From: Nemertoderma westbladi
Lineage: Eukaryota > Xenacoelomorpha > Nemertodermatida > Nemertodermatidae
DNA length: 46,329 bases
Reading direction: 5' to 3'
NCBI GenBank assembly: GCA_032718475.1
Contig: JAUCBJ010006273.1
Span: 1 to 46,329 of the forward strand
In this document: piece by piece, positions 1 to 10,867 of the stretch
Position numbering within the stretch: the stretch's first letter is position 1
Layout of the letters: each line of letters opens with the position of its first letter
Notes under the pieces: model-generated
The model's database searches: none
What the model was told of the DNA's origin: nothing
The model's input: only the letters and a program-made list of their open reading frames with translations
Program-made: the position numbers and the translations under genes

Positions 1-1
1 T

Positions 2-850
2 GGCGGTAAGTTTATTGCCTTTGAATGCTTTCGGCGGTTCTTGAAACCGTTCGCCAACATTGATAGCCAGTTCCGTGATAAATCTGCGTTAACACATAGG
101 GAACAACGTCGCTCTGCAGCGGACGAATTGGCGACCAGTGGATTCGCAATATTTAAGGAAGTTTGTACCTCGAACCTCCATCGGACGATTTTGGAACGGC
201 CAATCGTATCCCCTGGGTTCTCCGTAACCGAAGTCCAAACCATAGCGCCGGACCCCACGGGAAATCTCGAGAAACCTACCCGTTTGGAGGCCTCCCCTAT
301 CGTAGACACCCCAACGCCAGTCGTAGATGATGATACCAAACTATTAGAATGGTATTGTGGTGTTGAAAAACTGACGATCCGTAAATACCGAAACTCCGTT
401 ATCCCTAAGCGAAGCAGATGCCGACATTGCGGTTTAAGGACACATAGAACTCCAACCCAGCCCGGAGCTCTGTGCGAGTATCATACGGGATACGCCGACA
501 TTAACATATATTGCCCATATTGCCGAGACAGCGGTGACCACACATTTTTTACTTGTACCGTCTTCGTCACCCAATGTGAGCGGTGCCATTTTAAAGGACA
601 CGCCGGCCCAGACTGCCCCTTCAATGTCGATATCAACCGCGATGATGAAACAGATATCAATAAATATATTCGAGCCTGGGAGAGCTTCGCTGATTTGAAC
701 TCTGTATCATCATTGCGACACGGAACGACGAAAGTTCAGTTCGGCATATACGCGGTAAATCCATTCGCGCACGCACGCGAGGAACAGCGCGCTTGGTTGC
801 CCAGTTATGAAATGCTTAACCGGATAGCTGCCTGTACTAACACTCAGTAG
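2..850 (+). pseudogene. 5' part of an unidentified zinc-knuckle gene, cut by a transposon
   Basis: The frame is open from the left window edge, so the true start is outside. The codon at 41 is TTG and is not a convincing start. Counting from 41, three Cys/His clusters lie at residues 127-192 (bases 419-616): C127-x2-C130-x4-H135-x9-C145, C158-x2-C161-x5-H167-x4-C172, and C179-x2-C182-x4-H187-x4-C192. The last is an exact CCHC zinc knuckle (CX2CX4HX4C), a fold that usually binds single-stranded nucleic acid, as in Gag-type proteins. The stop codon TAG at 848-850 is supplied by the inverted-repeat element inserted after about 847, and the same frame resumes at about 5000. No family recognised. 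The lack of introns suggests a mobile-element or virus-derived gene, but a host gene is possible. Confidence 0.6.
837..847. repeat. Left target-site duplication of the long-TIR element
   Basis: CTAACACTCAG at 837-847 matches CTGACACTCGG at 4999-5009 with two transitions, immediately outside the two inverted repeats. Depending on where the terminal repeat is taken to begin (847 or 848), the duplication is 9 or 11 bp. Both lengths are within the range of Mutator-like elements. The two copies encode TNTQ and TDTR in the same frame of the interrupted gene. Confidence 0.65.
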
Positions 851-1275
851 GGAACATACCCTTAAATAAGCTCCAAAACTGGGTTCTTATTTAAGGAAAA
901 TGGCTCTTAATTAGGGGTTTTTGGGCCTTTTTTGGATATTTTTTCGACATAATATGCAAGAACTTGTTTCAGGTAAAAATACCGCATAATTTTATTTCAC
1001 AATATAAAAGTTGGGTCTTTCTTGAACATAATGCAAAAAACCAGAAAACATTTCACCGTCCGGTTTTTTTTCTACAAGCGTTTTAAAATTGCATCAAAAA
1101 TACGACCAGTTCCTAAATAAGAGGGATTTTTTAAATTTACCTTATTTAAGACATCGCATTTGTACACATAAATACTAAAAGTCCTTAAATAAGAACTTTT
1201 TGACATGGGTTTCATATTTAGGTATACAATTTCATTCCAAAATCTGCATACTCCTTAAATAAATTAAATATTTCT
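847..1275 (+). repeat. Left terminal inverted repeat
   Basis: This pairs with 4570-4999 in reverse complement, with scattered substitutions and a few small indels. It contains repeated copies of the motif CTTAAATAAG in both orientations, for example near 860, 885, 1110, 1140, 1185 and 1250. These could be transposase-binding sites. Confidence 0.85.
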
Positions 1276-1479
1276 CATTTCTCATATATTAAATTAAATA
1301 AATTAAATTAAATATCCTTATATAATGTCTCTTATAACCTCGTCTCCCAGCCCCGTCCTCCTTCTGCCCTTAACTGCTTATGACAGTTATGACCTAACTG
1401 CCTAACCTTTACAGGACATTGCAAGATGCCGAGATAAGGGAGCTTCTGAGCTTACTTTGATAGGTGCAAAAATGCACAA

Positions 1480-2330
1480 CGAGCAACAATGACCAACAAT
1501 AAGCAACAACGAGCAACAAATGAACAATGAGTAACAAAACAACGAGCAACAACGAGTAACAATGAGCAACAACGAGTAACATTGAGCAACAATGAGCAAT
1601 ACTAAAGTACAACAACGAGCAATAATGAGGAACAACGACTGAACGAGCAACAATGAGTAACAATGAGCAACTACAGAACTATGAATACTACGAGTAACAT
1701 TGAGCAACAATGAGAAACAATGAGCAACAACGAGCAAAAATGAGCAATAATAAAGTACAACAACGAGCAACAATGAGCAACAGCGAGAAACAACGAACAA
1801 CAATGAGCAATAATGAGGAACAACGACTGAACGAGCAACAATGAGCAACAACGAGTAACATTGAGCAATAATAAAGTACAACAACGAGCAACAATGAGCA
1901 ACAACGAGAAACAACGAGCAACAATGAGGAACAACAACTGAACGAGCAATAATAAAGTACAACAACGAGCAACAATGAGCAACAACGAGTAACAAGAGTA
2001 ATAAAGAGCAACAATGAGCAATAATAAAGTACAACAACGAGCAACAATGAGCAACAACGAGCAACAATGAGGAACAACGACTGAACGAGCAATAATAAAG
2101 TACAACAACGAGCAACAACGAGAAACAACGACCAATAATTAGGACATGAGGAACAACGAGTAACAATGAGCAACAATGAGCAATAATAAAGTACAACAAC
2201 GAGAAACAACGAGCAACAATGAGGAACAACGATTGAACGAGCAATAATAAAGTACAACAACGAGCAACAATGAGCAACAACGAGCAATAATAGAGTACAA
2301 CGAGCAATAATAAAGTACAACTACTACTAC
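1480..2330. repeat. 10-bp-unit satellite (GCAACAAYGA)
   Basis: Near-perfect tandem 10-mers GCAACAATGA / GCAACAACGA are interrupted at intervals by a longer variant containing GCAATAATAAAGTACAACAACGA, giving a loose higher-order pattern. Both strands read as long open frames because the unit contains few stop codons. The minus-strand product would be Leu/Ser/Cys/Val-rich low complexity and I do not regard it as a protein. The array abuts the 3' end of the antisense LINE fragment at about 2330. Confidence 0.85.
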
Positions 2331-3490
2331 TAGGTCGAGCGAACTCGGACAGTGGAAATGAGATCCTTCCAGGCTTCCCGATTCTCCATAGTTGTCGCAA
2401 TTTCGTTTCTCCCAAGTTCAGTATCCCTTTCAAGTTGATCTATATATGTTATGGCCGGTCGTCCACGACTACGCTTTCCATGAGTTGGTTGCCAGAGAAG
2501 TAGATCTGGTATGACCTCGTCTTTACTTCGCCAGCAGTGCCCACTGAATCTTAATCTGCGTTCACGGAGGGTGGTTGATACAGGTGGTATTGTACCATAA
2601 AGCTCGGCGTTTGTCATGTGTTGTCTCCAGCTGATGTTTAGGGCTGCCGTTAGTAGTCTTGTGTAGCAACCATCAATTCGTTGTTCAAGTGATTTAGTCA
2701 GTGTCCAGGTCTCACCCCCGTATAAAAATACACTTTCCACTGTGGCTCGAAAGAACTTGGTCTTCAGGTGCCTGGAGAGATCTGATTTCCAGATGGTATC
2801 CATTTTTGATAGAGCTACCCAAGCCTTTGCTTTCCTAACTTCTATGTCCTTTTTGCTACTCTCTATCCATGATCCAAGGTACTGGAAGTCATCGACCTGC
2901 CTTAGTTGATTATTATCAATGGTTGTCAAGTTTCCATCAACATTAAAGGTCATGAATTCGGTCTTGGTAGCATTTATATGCAATCCAACCTCCTTAGCAG
3001 CCCTCTCCACTTTATTTAGTAGAAGCTGTGCATCTGCTAGCGTATTAGAGAGCAGGGCGATGTCATCCGCAAAGTCGGTGTCTGTGACTGTAGTTGCCGG
3101 ATATCTACTACTTCTGCGTTCTTGAAGTGTGAATCCCAGATCTTCACCCTTTGTGGCCGTCCTCATTGTGTAATCCAGCACAATTACAAATAGTAATGGT
3201 GCTAATGTGTCACCTTGCAGTACGCCAGCCAGGATTGAGAAAAACTCAGTTTCACCATCTGGTGAGAGTACCTGCGCTTCTGTGTCACAATATAGCAATC
3301 CAATGCCAGCAACAATTACTTCTGGTATTCCATAAGCTCTTAGGATTTCAAGCATTTTACCTCTATGGATGGAGTCGAATGCCTTCTTGAAGTCCACAAA
3401 AGTCATGACTGCGGGGAGATTCTTTGACTTGATTCCTTCAATCAGTCTCCGTACAACTACGGTACCGTCAACGTCAACTACGGTACGGAC
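2331..3490 (-). mobile_element. RTE-like LINE fragment: reverse transcriptase and C-terminal region
   Basis: The minus strand encodes about 386 uninterrupted residues of a non-LTR reverse transcriptase. In order: motif A FVDFKKAFDS, the VLQGDTLAPLLF block, the catalytic box FADD (intact), the LGSWI block, then a C-terminal region rich in Trp and Arg ending before a stop near 2333. The endonuclease and N-terminal RT segments are missing, so this is a 5'-truncated copy. The 3' end on the minus strand is CCTAGTAGTAGTAGT, directly followed by the 10-bp satellite. It is close in sequence to the LINE at 33785-37518. The call as RTE-like rests on remembered block patterns, not on a search. Confidence 0.85.
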
Positions 3491-3504
3491 AACCGTACCG
3501 TCTA

Positions 3505-3632
3505 AAGTACAACTAACGGGCAACAATGAGCACCAACAAGCAACAATGACCAACAACGAGCAACAATGACCAACAATGAGAAATAATAAAGCACAAGAGC
3601 AGCAATGAGCAACAACGAGCAACAAACTGCGT
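3505..3632. repeat. Second block of the 10-bp satellite
   Basis: GCAACAATGA-type units (GCAACAATGA, CAACAACGAG and variants) resume on the far side of the LINE fragment. The LINE copy therefore sits inside a formerly continuous or homologous satellite. Confidence 0.75.
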
Positions 3633-4569
3633 CGAACCGGATTGAATGTGGGGGAGAGCCACGTTCAAGTGAGCAAAACCTTAGCATATGGGTGCTATTA
3701 ACGAGTTGTCTGTCGTCGTTGTAAATTTTTTATCGCTAATAACTCGGTCATTCCTTGATGAAATTAAACGAAACTTGGTATGTACCGGTATGTAGTCTGT
3801 CAAAAGATTAGAAATTATCTGAAGTTTGGTAAAAAACAAACTAACGCAATGAGGCAAATTAAGGAGACGAGTATTGTGTTGAACGACCTCTGACTAACGA
3901 AAGACAACATGTTAATGGGGTGGGACCCCTATCAGCTAGGGCTAGCTAAGGCTTTGCTCACTTCATGCTGCGTAAAGGTCCCACGAACGTGTCCCACTGC
4001 TGCCTGAGTCAGTTAGGCCAAAAACGTCACCCAGTCATCATCTTTAACCTTCTACAGTTCTAACGTCTATCCTGCTATCAGCTGCCGGACGGAACCATCT
4101 TTGTGCCTATTGACATGATATTGACATTGGTTTTTTTTTTCACACCTTTCAAGTACAACATTGTGGACAATCCATCTAAGTGGGGCGTAACGCGGAGCAG
4201 AAGAGGAAATGCAGGACACAGGTTAGTTTTTCGAAACTGTGCGGCGATGTCCAGTTACTTGAGTCATGTCTCATGTCTCATCGAAATACGTGACAATGAT
4301 GTGCGCTCAGATGGGCGATGGGCTATTCTTTTGAATATCAATGGGCTATTCTATGCTACCGTGTGAGGTAAGAATGCCAGTGCCAGCAATCCTTATGTAA
4401 ATATTATATAAACCTTATATAAACCTTATGTAGTTATGATACAATATTCTATAGAGGATTTATAGAGTGCAGTGCAACCATTGTCCTTATCCTTAACCCA
4501 ACAATTAGCAATATTCAGACTGACATAAATCAAAGAATTATGAAAGAAGTGTAACATATACTGTAAGGA
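3633..4569. other. Unassigned interior of the long-TIR element
   Basis: There is no convincing coding region, RNA or repeat here. A short plus-strand open frame at 4103-4366 lacks any recognisable motif and I treat it as chance. The region becomes AT-rich towards the right inverted repeat. Confidence 0.5.
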
Positions 4570-4999
4570 ATAAGGAATATTTATTTTATTTAAGGAATGT
4601 GCAGATTTTGGAATACAATTGTATTCCTAAATAAGAAACCCAGGTCAAAAAGTTCTTATTTAGGGACTTTTGGTATTTATTTTCGATTTCGATATCTTAA
4701 ATAAGGTAAATTTAAAAAATCCCCCTTATTTAAGAACTAGTCGTATTTTTGATGTAATTTTAAAACGCTTGTAGAAAAAAAACCAGACGGTGAAATGTTT
4801 TCTGGTTTTTTGCTTTATGTTCAAGAAAGACCCAACTTTTACATTGTGAAATAAAATTATGCGGTATTTTTTCCTGAAACAAGTTATTGCATATTATATC
4901 GAAAAAATATCCAAAAAAGACCCAAAAACCCCTAAATAAGAGCCATTTTCCTTAAATAAGAACCCACTTTTGGAGCTTATTTAAGGGTATGTTCCCTAC
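4570..4999 (-). repeat. Right terminal inverted repeat
   Basis: Reverse complement of 847-1275, including the same series of CTTAAATAAG-like motifs. The outer end TTCCCTAC meets the right copy of the target duplication. Confidence 0.85.
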
Positions 5000-5009
5000 T
5001 GACACTCGG
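4999..5009. repeat. Right target-site duplication
   Basis: CTGACACTCGG, the partner of 837-847. It re-enters the reading frame of the interrupted zinc-knuckle gene. Confidence 0.65.
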
Positions 5010-5534
5010 CTTGTGCGCGCATTCCTCCGTACCCTCAATCCTGGGCGAGCGGAAAGCTACAACATAATCAGCTTCATAAAGAATGCTGAAGGATACGGCC
5101 CGGTGTTCTTAAAAGGCCATCCGGAGCTCTTAAAATGTTACCGTGTTCCGGTTGAACATGCTCACCGTGAACGCGCGATCCTTAAGGCGGTTCAACCTCG
5201 AATCTTTATGGGAAATGATACCGGTACAATAGGTGGCGTCGCCACCCAAACCGTCTCAATCGTACCTGTAGTTGGTGCCGATATCCAAAAGCGACCGGAT
5301 CCTCTAACATTACTGAGGATATCCGAACCAGAACCCTCGCCTGGTACATCTATCAGAACCGATAACGCCGATAACTTATTGTCCGATATTGTCGACATAC
5401 ATCCGGCTCCCGACGAAACTCTCATGGAAGTCGTCCTCGACCCCATCCATCCTCCAGCCGACACTCAAACGCATATACGTAGTCATATAAAACGAAGAAA
5501 ACGACCATTTATGAAAAGGACCAAGGACAAATAG
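5000..5534 (+). pseudogene. 3' part of the interrupted zinc-knuckle gene
   Basis: About 177 codons in the frame that follows from the upstream fragment once the inserted element and one copy of the duplication are discounted. The ATG at 4989 belongs to the inverted repeat and is not the original start. The N-terminal third is mixed and probably folded. The middle is Pro/Asp/Thr-rich and looks disordered. The extreme C-terminus is strongly basic (KRRKRPFMKRTKDK), like a nucleic-acid-binding or nuclear-localising tail. That fits the zinc knuckles in the first half. Its CG-rich codon use differs from the AT-rich flanks. No family recognised. Confidence 0.55.
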
Positions 5535-7479
5535 GCCTACCCTACTGCCCTACACTAAGAAGAAGTAGGCGTAACTCTGTAACTTCAAACTAGGAATAGG
5601 CCTATTCGATATTGGACTCGTGTAGCTTGACCGAGCTGATAAAATTACCGACAGTCCTACTTGCATGCCTCTGTAACTGTGTAAATGCGAGCAATAATTA
5701 AAATTTTATATTACCATACCGTACTTACGAACTACCGGTACTGAACTACGATGTAACAACATTGATTTGAAGACTGCAATGCTGGTACCAGTACCCAGGT
5801 ATCTTTGTTTTATGCCGGCCTTCAAACTGTTTGTAAAATATTTAGGCCTAATTTAGGATTGTCAGACTTTATTTGACTTGGTCTTGTAGTTGTAGATTTG
5901 TATCTCGATATGCAGATATGTACCGGTACCGTCAGACCGTACCAGCAGGAGCAGTAGCAGTATTTGTATGTCCAGTACTGCAACAGCCTACGGGTGTACT
6001 GACAACTGCAGAACTGATACCTGCAAACTGGTCAGCCGGTACGAACTACAGAACTGCATTGATAATTTAGTAATTGCTTGTTTGTTTTATATTCATATAG
6101 CCTATTCGTCCATTGCTTGTACTTACTGCATTGTACACGTTTGTGGGGCCTTCGCGCAGCATGAGGCTCAGTTATGAGATACAAATTGAAATTGAGCGAT
6201 TATATCAGCGATGCCAAGAAATTCGCGTTCAAACATTTACCAGACAGACGGATGGACATGCCCCATTTCACTTGCCCTATATGAACTGCATTCTAAGGCT
6301 CGCTGACTGTGTCTCGCCCCACATTCAGACATTGATAATAATTGTGTAGTAGTTCTATCGGTTATTTTAGGGAACGGTTTTGATGCAGCTCCACAAGCCC
6401 CAAAATCTATGTAACGCTAGTGTTACTGTATAATATGTGTTGTGTACAGCAATATAGCTATTCAGATACACGGCTACCCCCACTATACTTATTCGTGCTG
6501 GTAAATCTGATATTTGTATTTAGTCTGCCTATTTCTCCCATTGGTCGGCTCAGAAAGTCTGCACTCAGCTTACAGATAGCGAGTAGTGTTGCTTTCGTGT
6601 TTGTGGGTCCTCATTGGCTACTACTACCAGTGGCCGTCCTTCTGTGACAATTGTATTTATAGTTTAGATTTAGTTCATTTTGTAGGCGTAACCTTCATAT
6701 TATTACCCTCAAACCCCGTAAATAGACCTCATAAGATCTAAGAGGTCTAGACTATTACCTTACTTTCACTTACTTTCACTTACTTTCACTTACTTACCCT
6801 TTTACATGCTTATCTTACATACTTACATAGTTAACATTGATTTATTGTTATTATTGTTGTTATTATCGTTGTTGCTCATTATGTATTAACATTGTTTAAA
6901 GGAAACATCTCGTTTTATTTACCACCATAATAGGTGAGTTGCTAACTTCGAGTATTGCCCTACAGGCGACAACGGTTCAAACGTATTGAGTGTGTATGAC
7001 ATCCAACACTGTAATATTATTTACCAACACGAACACAAGCATTCATAACAAATATATTTAAGATCAATGTATAGCAATATCGATTCAATAGTACGAGTAA
7101 TAAGTATACTTACCCTATACCTAGACCTTTCACAAATGTTTCATTATTAATTCATAATAAGTCATAATTACGAATACTTGCATACAACGTAGTGAAACGG
7201 AACTGTCTACACGTATATTACAACATATCCCCCCCTAATTTCAGTTTACAGCCATCAATATCTACTGTACTTTACGTCCCACCTATTGTATCAAAGTAAC
7301 GATCCGTTGTATAAGTGCTCCCACGGATTCGTGGGTGCACCGAGGCAATTAGTACTTTACGACTGACTAGGTCTAGTGCGGTGTTTGAACTTCGAAATTG
7401 GGTTACGCGATCGAACTTTATATTACCATTGAGAACTGTAAAATTAATCTTGTCTTAAATGCCTCGACAGTATCAGTCC
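5535..7479. other. Non-coding stretch, no gene seen
   Basis: Only short overlapping open frames without recognisable motifs. Scattered GTACCGGTAC-like words and a small (ACTTACTTTC)n microsatellite are the only structures I see. Confidence 0.5.
6757..6797. repeat. ACTTACTTTC microsatellite
   Basis: About four tandem copies of a 10-bp unit, ACTTACTTTC. Confidence 0.7.
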
Positions 7480-9220
7480 TATAGCTGTGGGCAAGACCCT
7501 AAGAAGGCTGTGTGGCAAATTCGTGGGACATACTGTGAAAAGCTAAGGCGAAGTCTTATGATGTTACTCAGATCGGGATAGGGGTCAAGAATGGTGTAGA
7601 GGCTGCTGCCCATGCGACCAGGGCAATGACCTCCACAGCCAACCACCCACATTCCATCCTCTTGAAAATTGACTTCGCAAATGCATTTAACTTGGTTCGG
7701 AGAGACTGTATCCTCGAGGTCGTGGCTTCCCTGCACCCCAGTATTTATAAGTATATACAGTCAGCCTATGGTGCCCTGAGTTACTTAATATAGTGACTCT
7801 GTTCTATTATCTAATGAGGGTTTGCATCAAGATGATCCGGAGGGCCCTAATTTATTCAGTGATGAAGTCAATGATCTCATACACAAACCCAGATCGCTGT
7901 TCAATGTATGGTACTTAGATGATGGGGACCTCGCAGGACCATACTCCGCAATCCTGAGTGACCTTCAGCTAATTATCAGAGGGAGAAAAGCTAGGTCTTT
8001 GGATAAACCCATCAGATCGTGCCCATTTCATCGCCGAGTTTAACAAGATCTGCCCCAACATCCTCACACCCAGCAATGATGATCTCATTCCACTCAACCC
8101 CATGTTTCAACCCCACAGGTTGCTCCAGAAATATGACTCCAGGAGATCGCCAACACAACCATCAGTGACACTACCTGGGTCCAAGCCACTCTCCCGGCCC
8201 GACTGGGTGGCCTCAGCTTCAGTTTAGCAGTACAGCTCGCGCCTCCTGCCTATGTGGCTTCCGCGGCTGCCTGCTCCTCTCTGTCGAGGCGCCTGTTTGC
8301 CCCAACTGCACCTCTTGCACTGCCCAACCCAGTTTCTGCTGAAGCCCTGCATCTCTGGTCCTCTTCCATTGCCCCTGGAGTGGGAATCCCTGATTCAGGC
8401 AAATGGAATGCATGGACTACCCCAATCCACGAGGCAAATCACGCTTCTCTGTGAAATAATGCCCCGCAATCACCATTGCCCGTCTCAACTCAACTCCACT
8501 GGCTGTTGGTTAGAAGCCATCCCCTGCTCCTCCTTAGGGCTTAAACTAACGAATGCACAGTTCCGTGTCTCCATTGCCACCCGTTTAGGCTTAGGCTGCT
8601 GTTTGAAGGCTGTTGGCTGCTGTTCGACACGCAAATGGGCTCCATATGACCTATCTCTCCAATGGAGCGCCGGCTGTTTCTCTCGCCATGCGCTGCTTAA
8701 TGATATCGTTAAGCGCGCCCTGACCTCAAGCAGAGTACCATCCATCTTCGAGCCGCCCTGGTTATCCCACTCCGATGGGAAACGTGTTGATGGCATGTCA
8801 TTTATTCCATGGAGTCACGGTAAAACCCTCACCTGGGATGCGACAGTAGTAGATCCTCTCGCACAGCCACATCACCACTGGCCTATCACCAGAAGGGCGT
8901 GTCACTGAGGGGAAGGAATCGGTGAAGGCTTGTAAATGTAAATATCAAGATCTCGTCGACTGGGGTTACCTTATTTACTCCGATCGCATTTGAAACCTAT
9001 GGTCGCCCACCCAGGCCCAGCTACAGAAAGTTTCCTCTGGGGGTCTCGGTATGCTCGTATCGGATCCACCACACAGGAACCCCGGTCCCACCGATTCCTG
9101 CTCCAGCGCCCCCTGATTGCAATCCTTGTCGGAAACGCAGCTTCTGTTCTCGGGTATTTTGAAATAGCTACAGAGGGGAAGGGGATCTATGATATACTCG
9201 AGGACCCATCGCCTTAGTTG
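7480..9220 (+). pseudogene. Decayed reverse-transcriptase retrotransposon relic
   Basis: Several plus-strand frames carry consecutive blocks of one RT protein family seen in many invertebrate genomes. A motif-A block KIDFANAFNLVRRD lies near 7660. A degraded block resembling QGDPxGPxLFS lies near 7825, and the catalytic box WYLDDG near 7905. C-terminal blocks include ARLGGLSFS (about 8197), SSLGLKLTN (about 8530), SRHALLNDIVKRAL (about 8680), DGKRVDGMSFIPWSHGKTL (about 8775) and WDATVVDPLA (about 8838). A final GNAASVLG lies near 9140. Frame changes and stops between blocks show it is dead. It is clearly distinct from the RTE-like LINEs elsewhere in the window. I do not know the clade name with certainty. 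Confidence 0.75.
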
Positions 9221-9868
9221 CCATGCTGCTCCAACTAAACTCGGGGGGGGTCTTAAAAAAAGCTATCAATTGTCTACTATATTTATATGTGTTATGAATT
9301 ATGAAAGAATTTCCCTAAATGCATATTTTTAATAATAATAAAGTAATAATAAAGAATAATAATTTTTCAATTTTGAAATACGATTTTCGATTATCAAATA
9401 CGATTTCTGGTTTTTTGATTGTGATTTTCGACTTTAAAATTGATTTTCAATTTCACATTATAAAATGTTATATAAAAAAACATGATAGTAATGGGCCACC
9501 ATACATATTGTAATTACAATAATTATTGATATGGTTAGTACTACAAGTACAAACTACTGTACTGTACTAGGCAGACTACAGGATTAGGCTATATGCTCCT
9601 GTGCTCTGCTATACCACTGTGCCAGTATACCATATCCAGATATCTACATGTACAGTGCTGCAGTGTACCCAGGTACCCCTCTGCCCCTCTGCCCCTGCCC
9701 AGCTGCCGTTGATAATTTCCTCCCAACGCAGCAACATTACTGTTCATTACACTTTTACACTACCGGTGGTGCCGGTACAGTTCTGCAGTTTGCAGTAAAT
9801 TCAAGTACTTCAGTACTTAGGCCTCCTGTGTCAGTTTCATCTACAAAGACAAACATCATTACTGCATT
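9221..9868. other. AT-rich spacer and probable ERLIN upstream region
   Basis: This contains an AT-rich stretch with repeated GATTTTCGA-like words (9370-9450) and a more GC-balanced 270 bp just before the ERLIN start. It should hold the ERLIN promoter and 5' UTR, but I cannot point to a specific core element. A 5'-UTR intron cannot be excluded. Confidence 0.4.
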
Positions 9869-10867
9869 ATGCCAGAAAACCAACCCCCTACCGTGATTAG
9901 CCCTCTCCTACCCCTCGTCATCATAGTTGCTTTCCTGGGAATAGCAGTGAACTTCTCCCTGCACCACGTCGATGAAGGGTTTATCGGCGTGTACTACCGG
10001 GGAGGGGCTCTACTCTCATCAACCAATGAGCCCGGTTACCACTTCAAAATTCCCTGGATCACGTCACACCGCTCCGTGCAGGTAACCCTCCAAACTGACG
10101 AAGTTAAGAACGTCCCGTGCGGTACTAGCGGCGGCGTAATGATATACATAGATCGAGTTGAAGTCGTCAACATTCTTACACGTAACGCTGTGTACGATAT
10201 TGTTAAGAATTACACGGCAGACTACGATAAAACCCTTATCTTCAACAAAGTCCATCATGAACTCAACCAGTTCTGCAGCGTTCACTCTCTCCAAGAAGTC
10301 TACATCGATCTGTTTGATCAAATCGACGAGAATCTAAAGAGCAGCCTACAGAAAGACCTGCTAGTTATGGCGCCGGGTATCCTCATTCAAAGCGTTCGGG
10401 TAACCAAGCCTAAGATTCCCGAAGCGATCCGGAAGAATTACGAAGCCATGGAAGGCGAGAAAACCAAGTTTATGATATCGAAAGAACGGCAAAAAGTTGT
10501 GGAGAAAGAAGCGGAAACAGAGCGGAAAAGAGCGGTTATTCAAGCGGAGATGGAAGCGCAAGTGGCGCAGATTAAATACGAACAGAAGATCATGGAGAAG
10601 GAAAGTCAGAAGAAGATGTCCTTCATAGAAGATGAGACCCACGTTGCTAAGCATAAGGCGTTCGCGGACGCGGAATACTACACGGCATTTAAACGCGCCG
10701 AATCCAACAAGGTTCAACTGACTCCAGAGTACCTCGAAATGAAACGTATAGAAGCGATCGCGGCCAACGCCAAGGTCTACTTCGGGGACAGCATACCCAA
10801 CATGTTCCTCAATCTAAACTCGAACGTAGATGAACTGGTCAGCAAGGAGAAGGCCAAGACGTTGTAG
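9869..10867 (+). CDS. ERLIN: Erlin, SPFH-domain ER membrane protein (intronless)
   Basis: A complete 332-aa frame with an ATG start at 9869 and TAG stop. It matches the erlin family (ERLIN1/2, about 340 aa in vertebrates) along its whole length. Residues 11-29 form the N-terminal signal anchor. Residues about 33-200 form the SPFH/prohibitin domain ([14 protein letters not shown], then [13 protein letters not shown]). Residues about 195-285 form a charged coiled-coil region ([20 protein letters not shown]). The assembly segment near 303-315 reads [11 protein letters not shown]. An N-glycosylation sequon N114-Y-T lies in the SPFH domain, near the site used in vertebrate erlins. Erlins form large complexes on the ER lumenal side, act in ER-associated degradation of activated IP3 receptors, and restrain SREBP activation. 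The far C-terminus is shorter than in vertebrates. Vertebrate erlin genes have many introns, whereas this copy has none. Confidence 0.95.
   Translation: MPENQPPTVISPLLPLVIIVAFLGIAVNFSLHHVDEGFIGVYYRGGALLSSTNEPGYHFKIPWITSHRSVQVTLQTDEVKNVPCGTSGGVMIYIDRVEVVNILTRNAVYDIVKNYTADYDKTLIFNKVHHELNQFCSVHSLQEVYIDLFDQIDENLKSSLQKDLLVMAPGILIQSVRVTKPKIPEAIRKNYEAMEGEKTKFMISKERQKVVEKEAETERKRAVIQAEMEAQVAQIKYEQKIMEKESQKKMSFIEDETHVAKHKAFADAEYYTAFKRAESNKVQLTPEYLEMKRIEAIAANAKVYFGDSIPNMFLNLNSNVDELVSKEKAKTL

Larger units (their letters stand above)
847..4999. mobile_element. Non-autonomous Mutator-like element with long TIRs
   Basis: A 4.15 kb segment is bounded by inverted repeats of about 430 bp that look roughly 90% or more identical and begin GTAGGGAACATACCC. 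It is flanked by a 9-11 bp imperfect target duplication. Long TIRs with 9-11 bp duplications are typical of the Mutator-like (MULE) superfamily. I see no transposase frame between the repeats. The interior is a 10-bp satellite, an antisense LINE fragment and about 0.9 kb of unassigned sequence, so the element is non-autonomous. The superfamily assignment is inference from structure only. Confidence 0.6.

Noticed and set aside
1402-2433. Long minus-strand open frames (up to 343 codons) rich in Leu, Ser, Cys and Val
   Set aside because: They are translations of the 10-bp satellite in several frames at once; low complexity, no domain, and they run into the LINE 3' end.
4989-5001. ATG at 4989 as the real start of a separate 181-aa protein
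   Set aside because: The ATG lies inside the right inverted repeat; the frame matches the continuation of the upstream fragment through the target duplication.
8252-8908. A stand-alone 218-aa gene
   Set aside because: It is one frame of the decayed RT relic; its conserved blocks continue in other frames on both sides.
10064-10717. Antisense open frames across ERLIN
   Set aside because: Shadows of the conserved plus-strand coding sequence.
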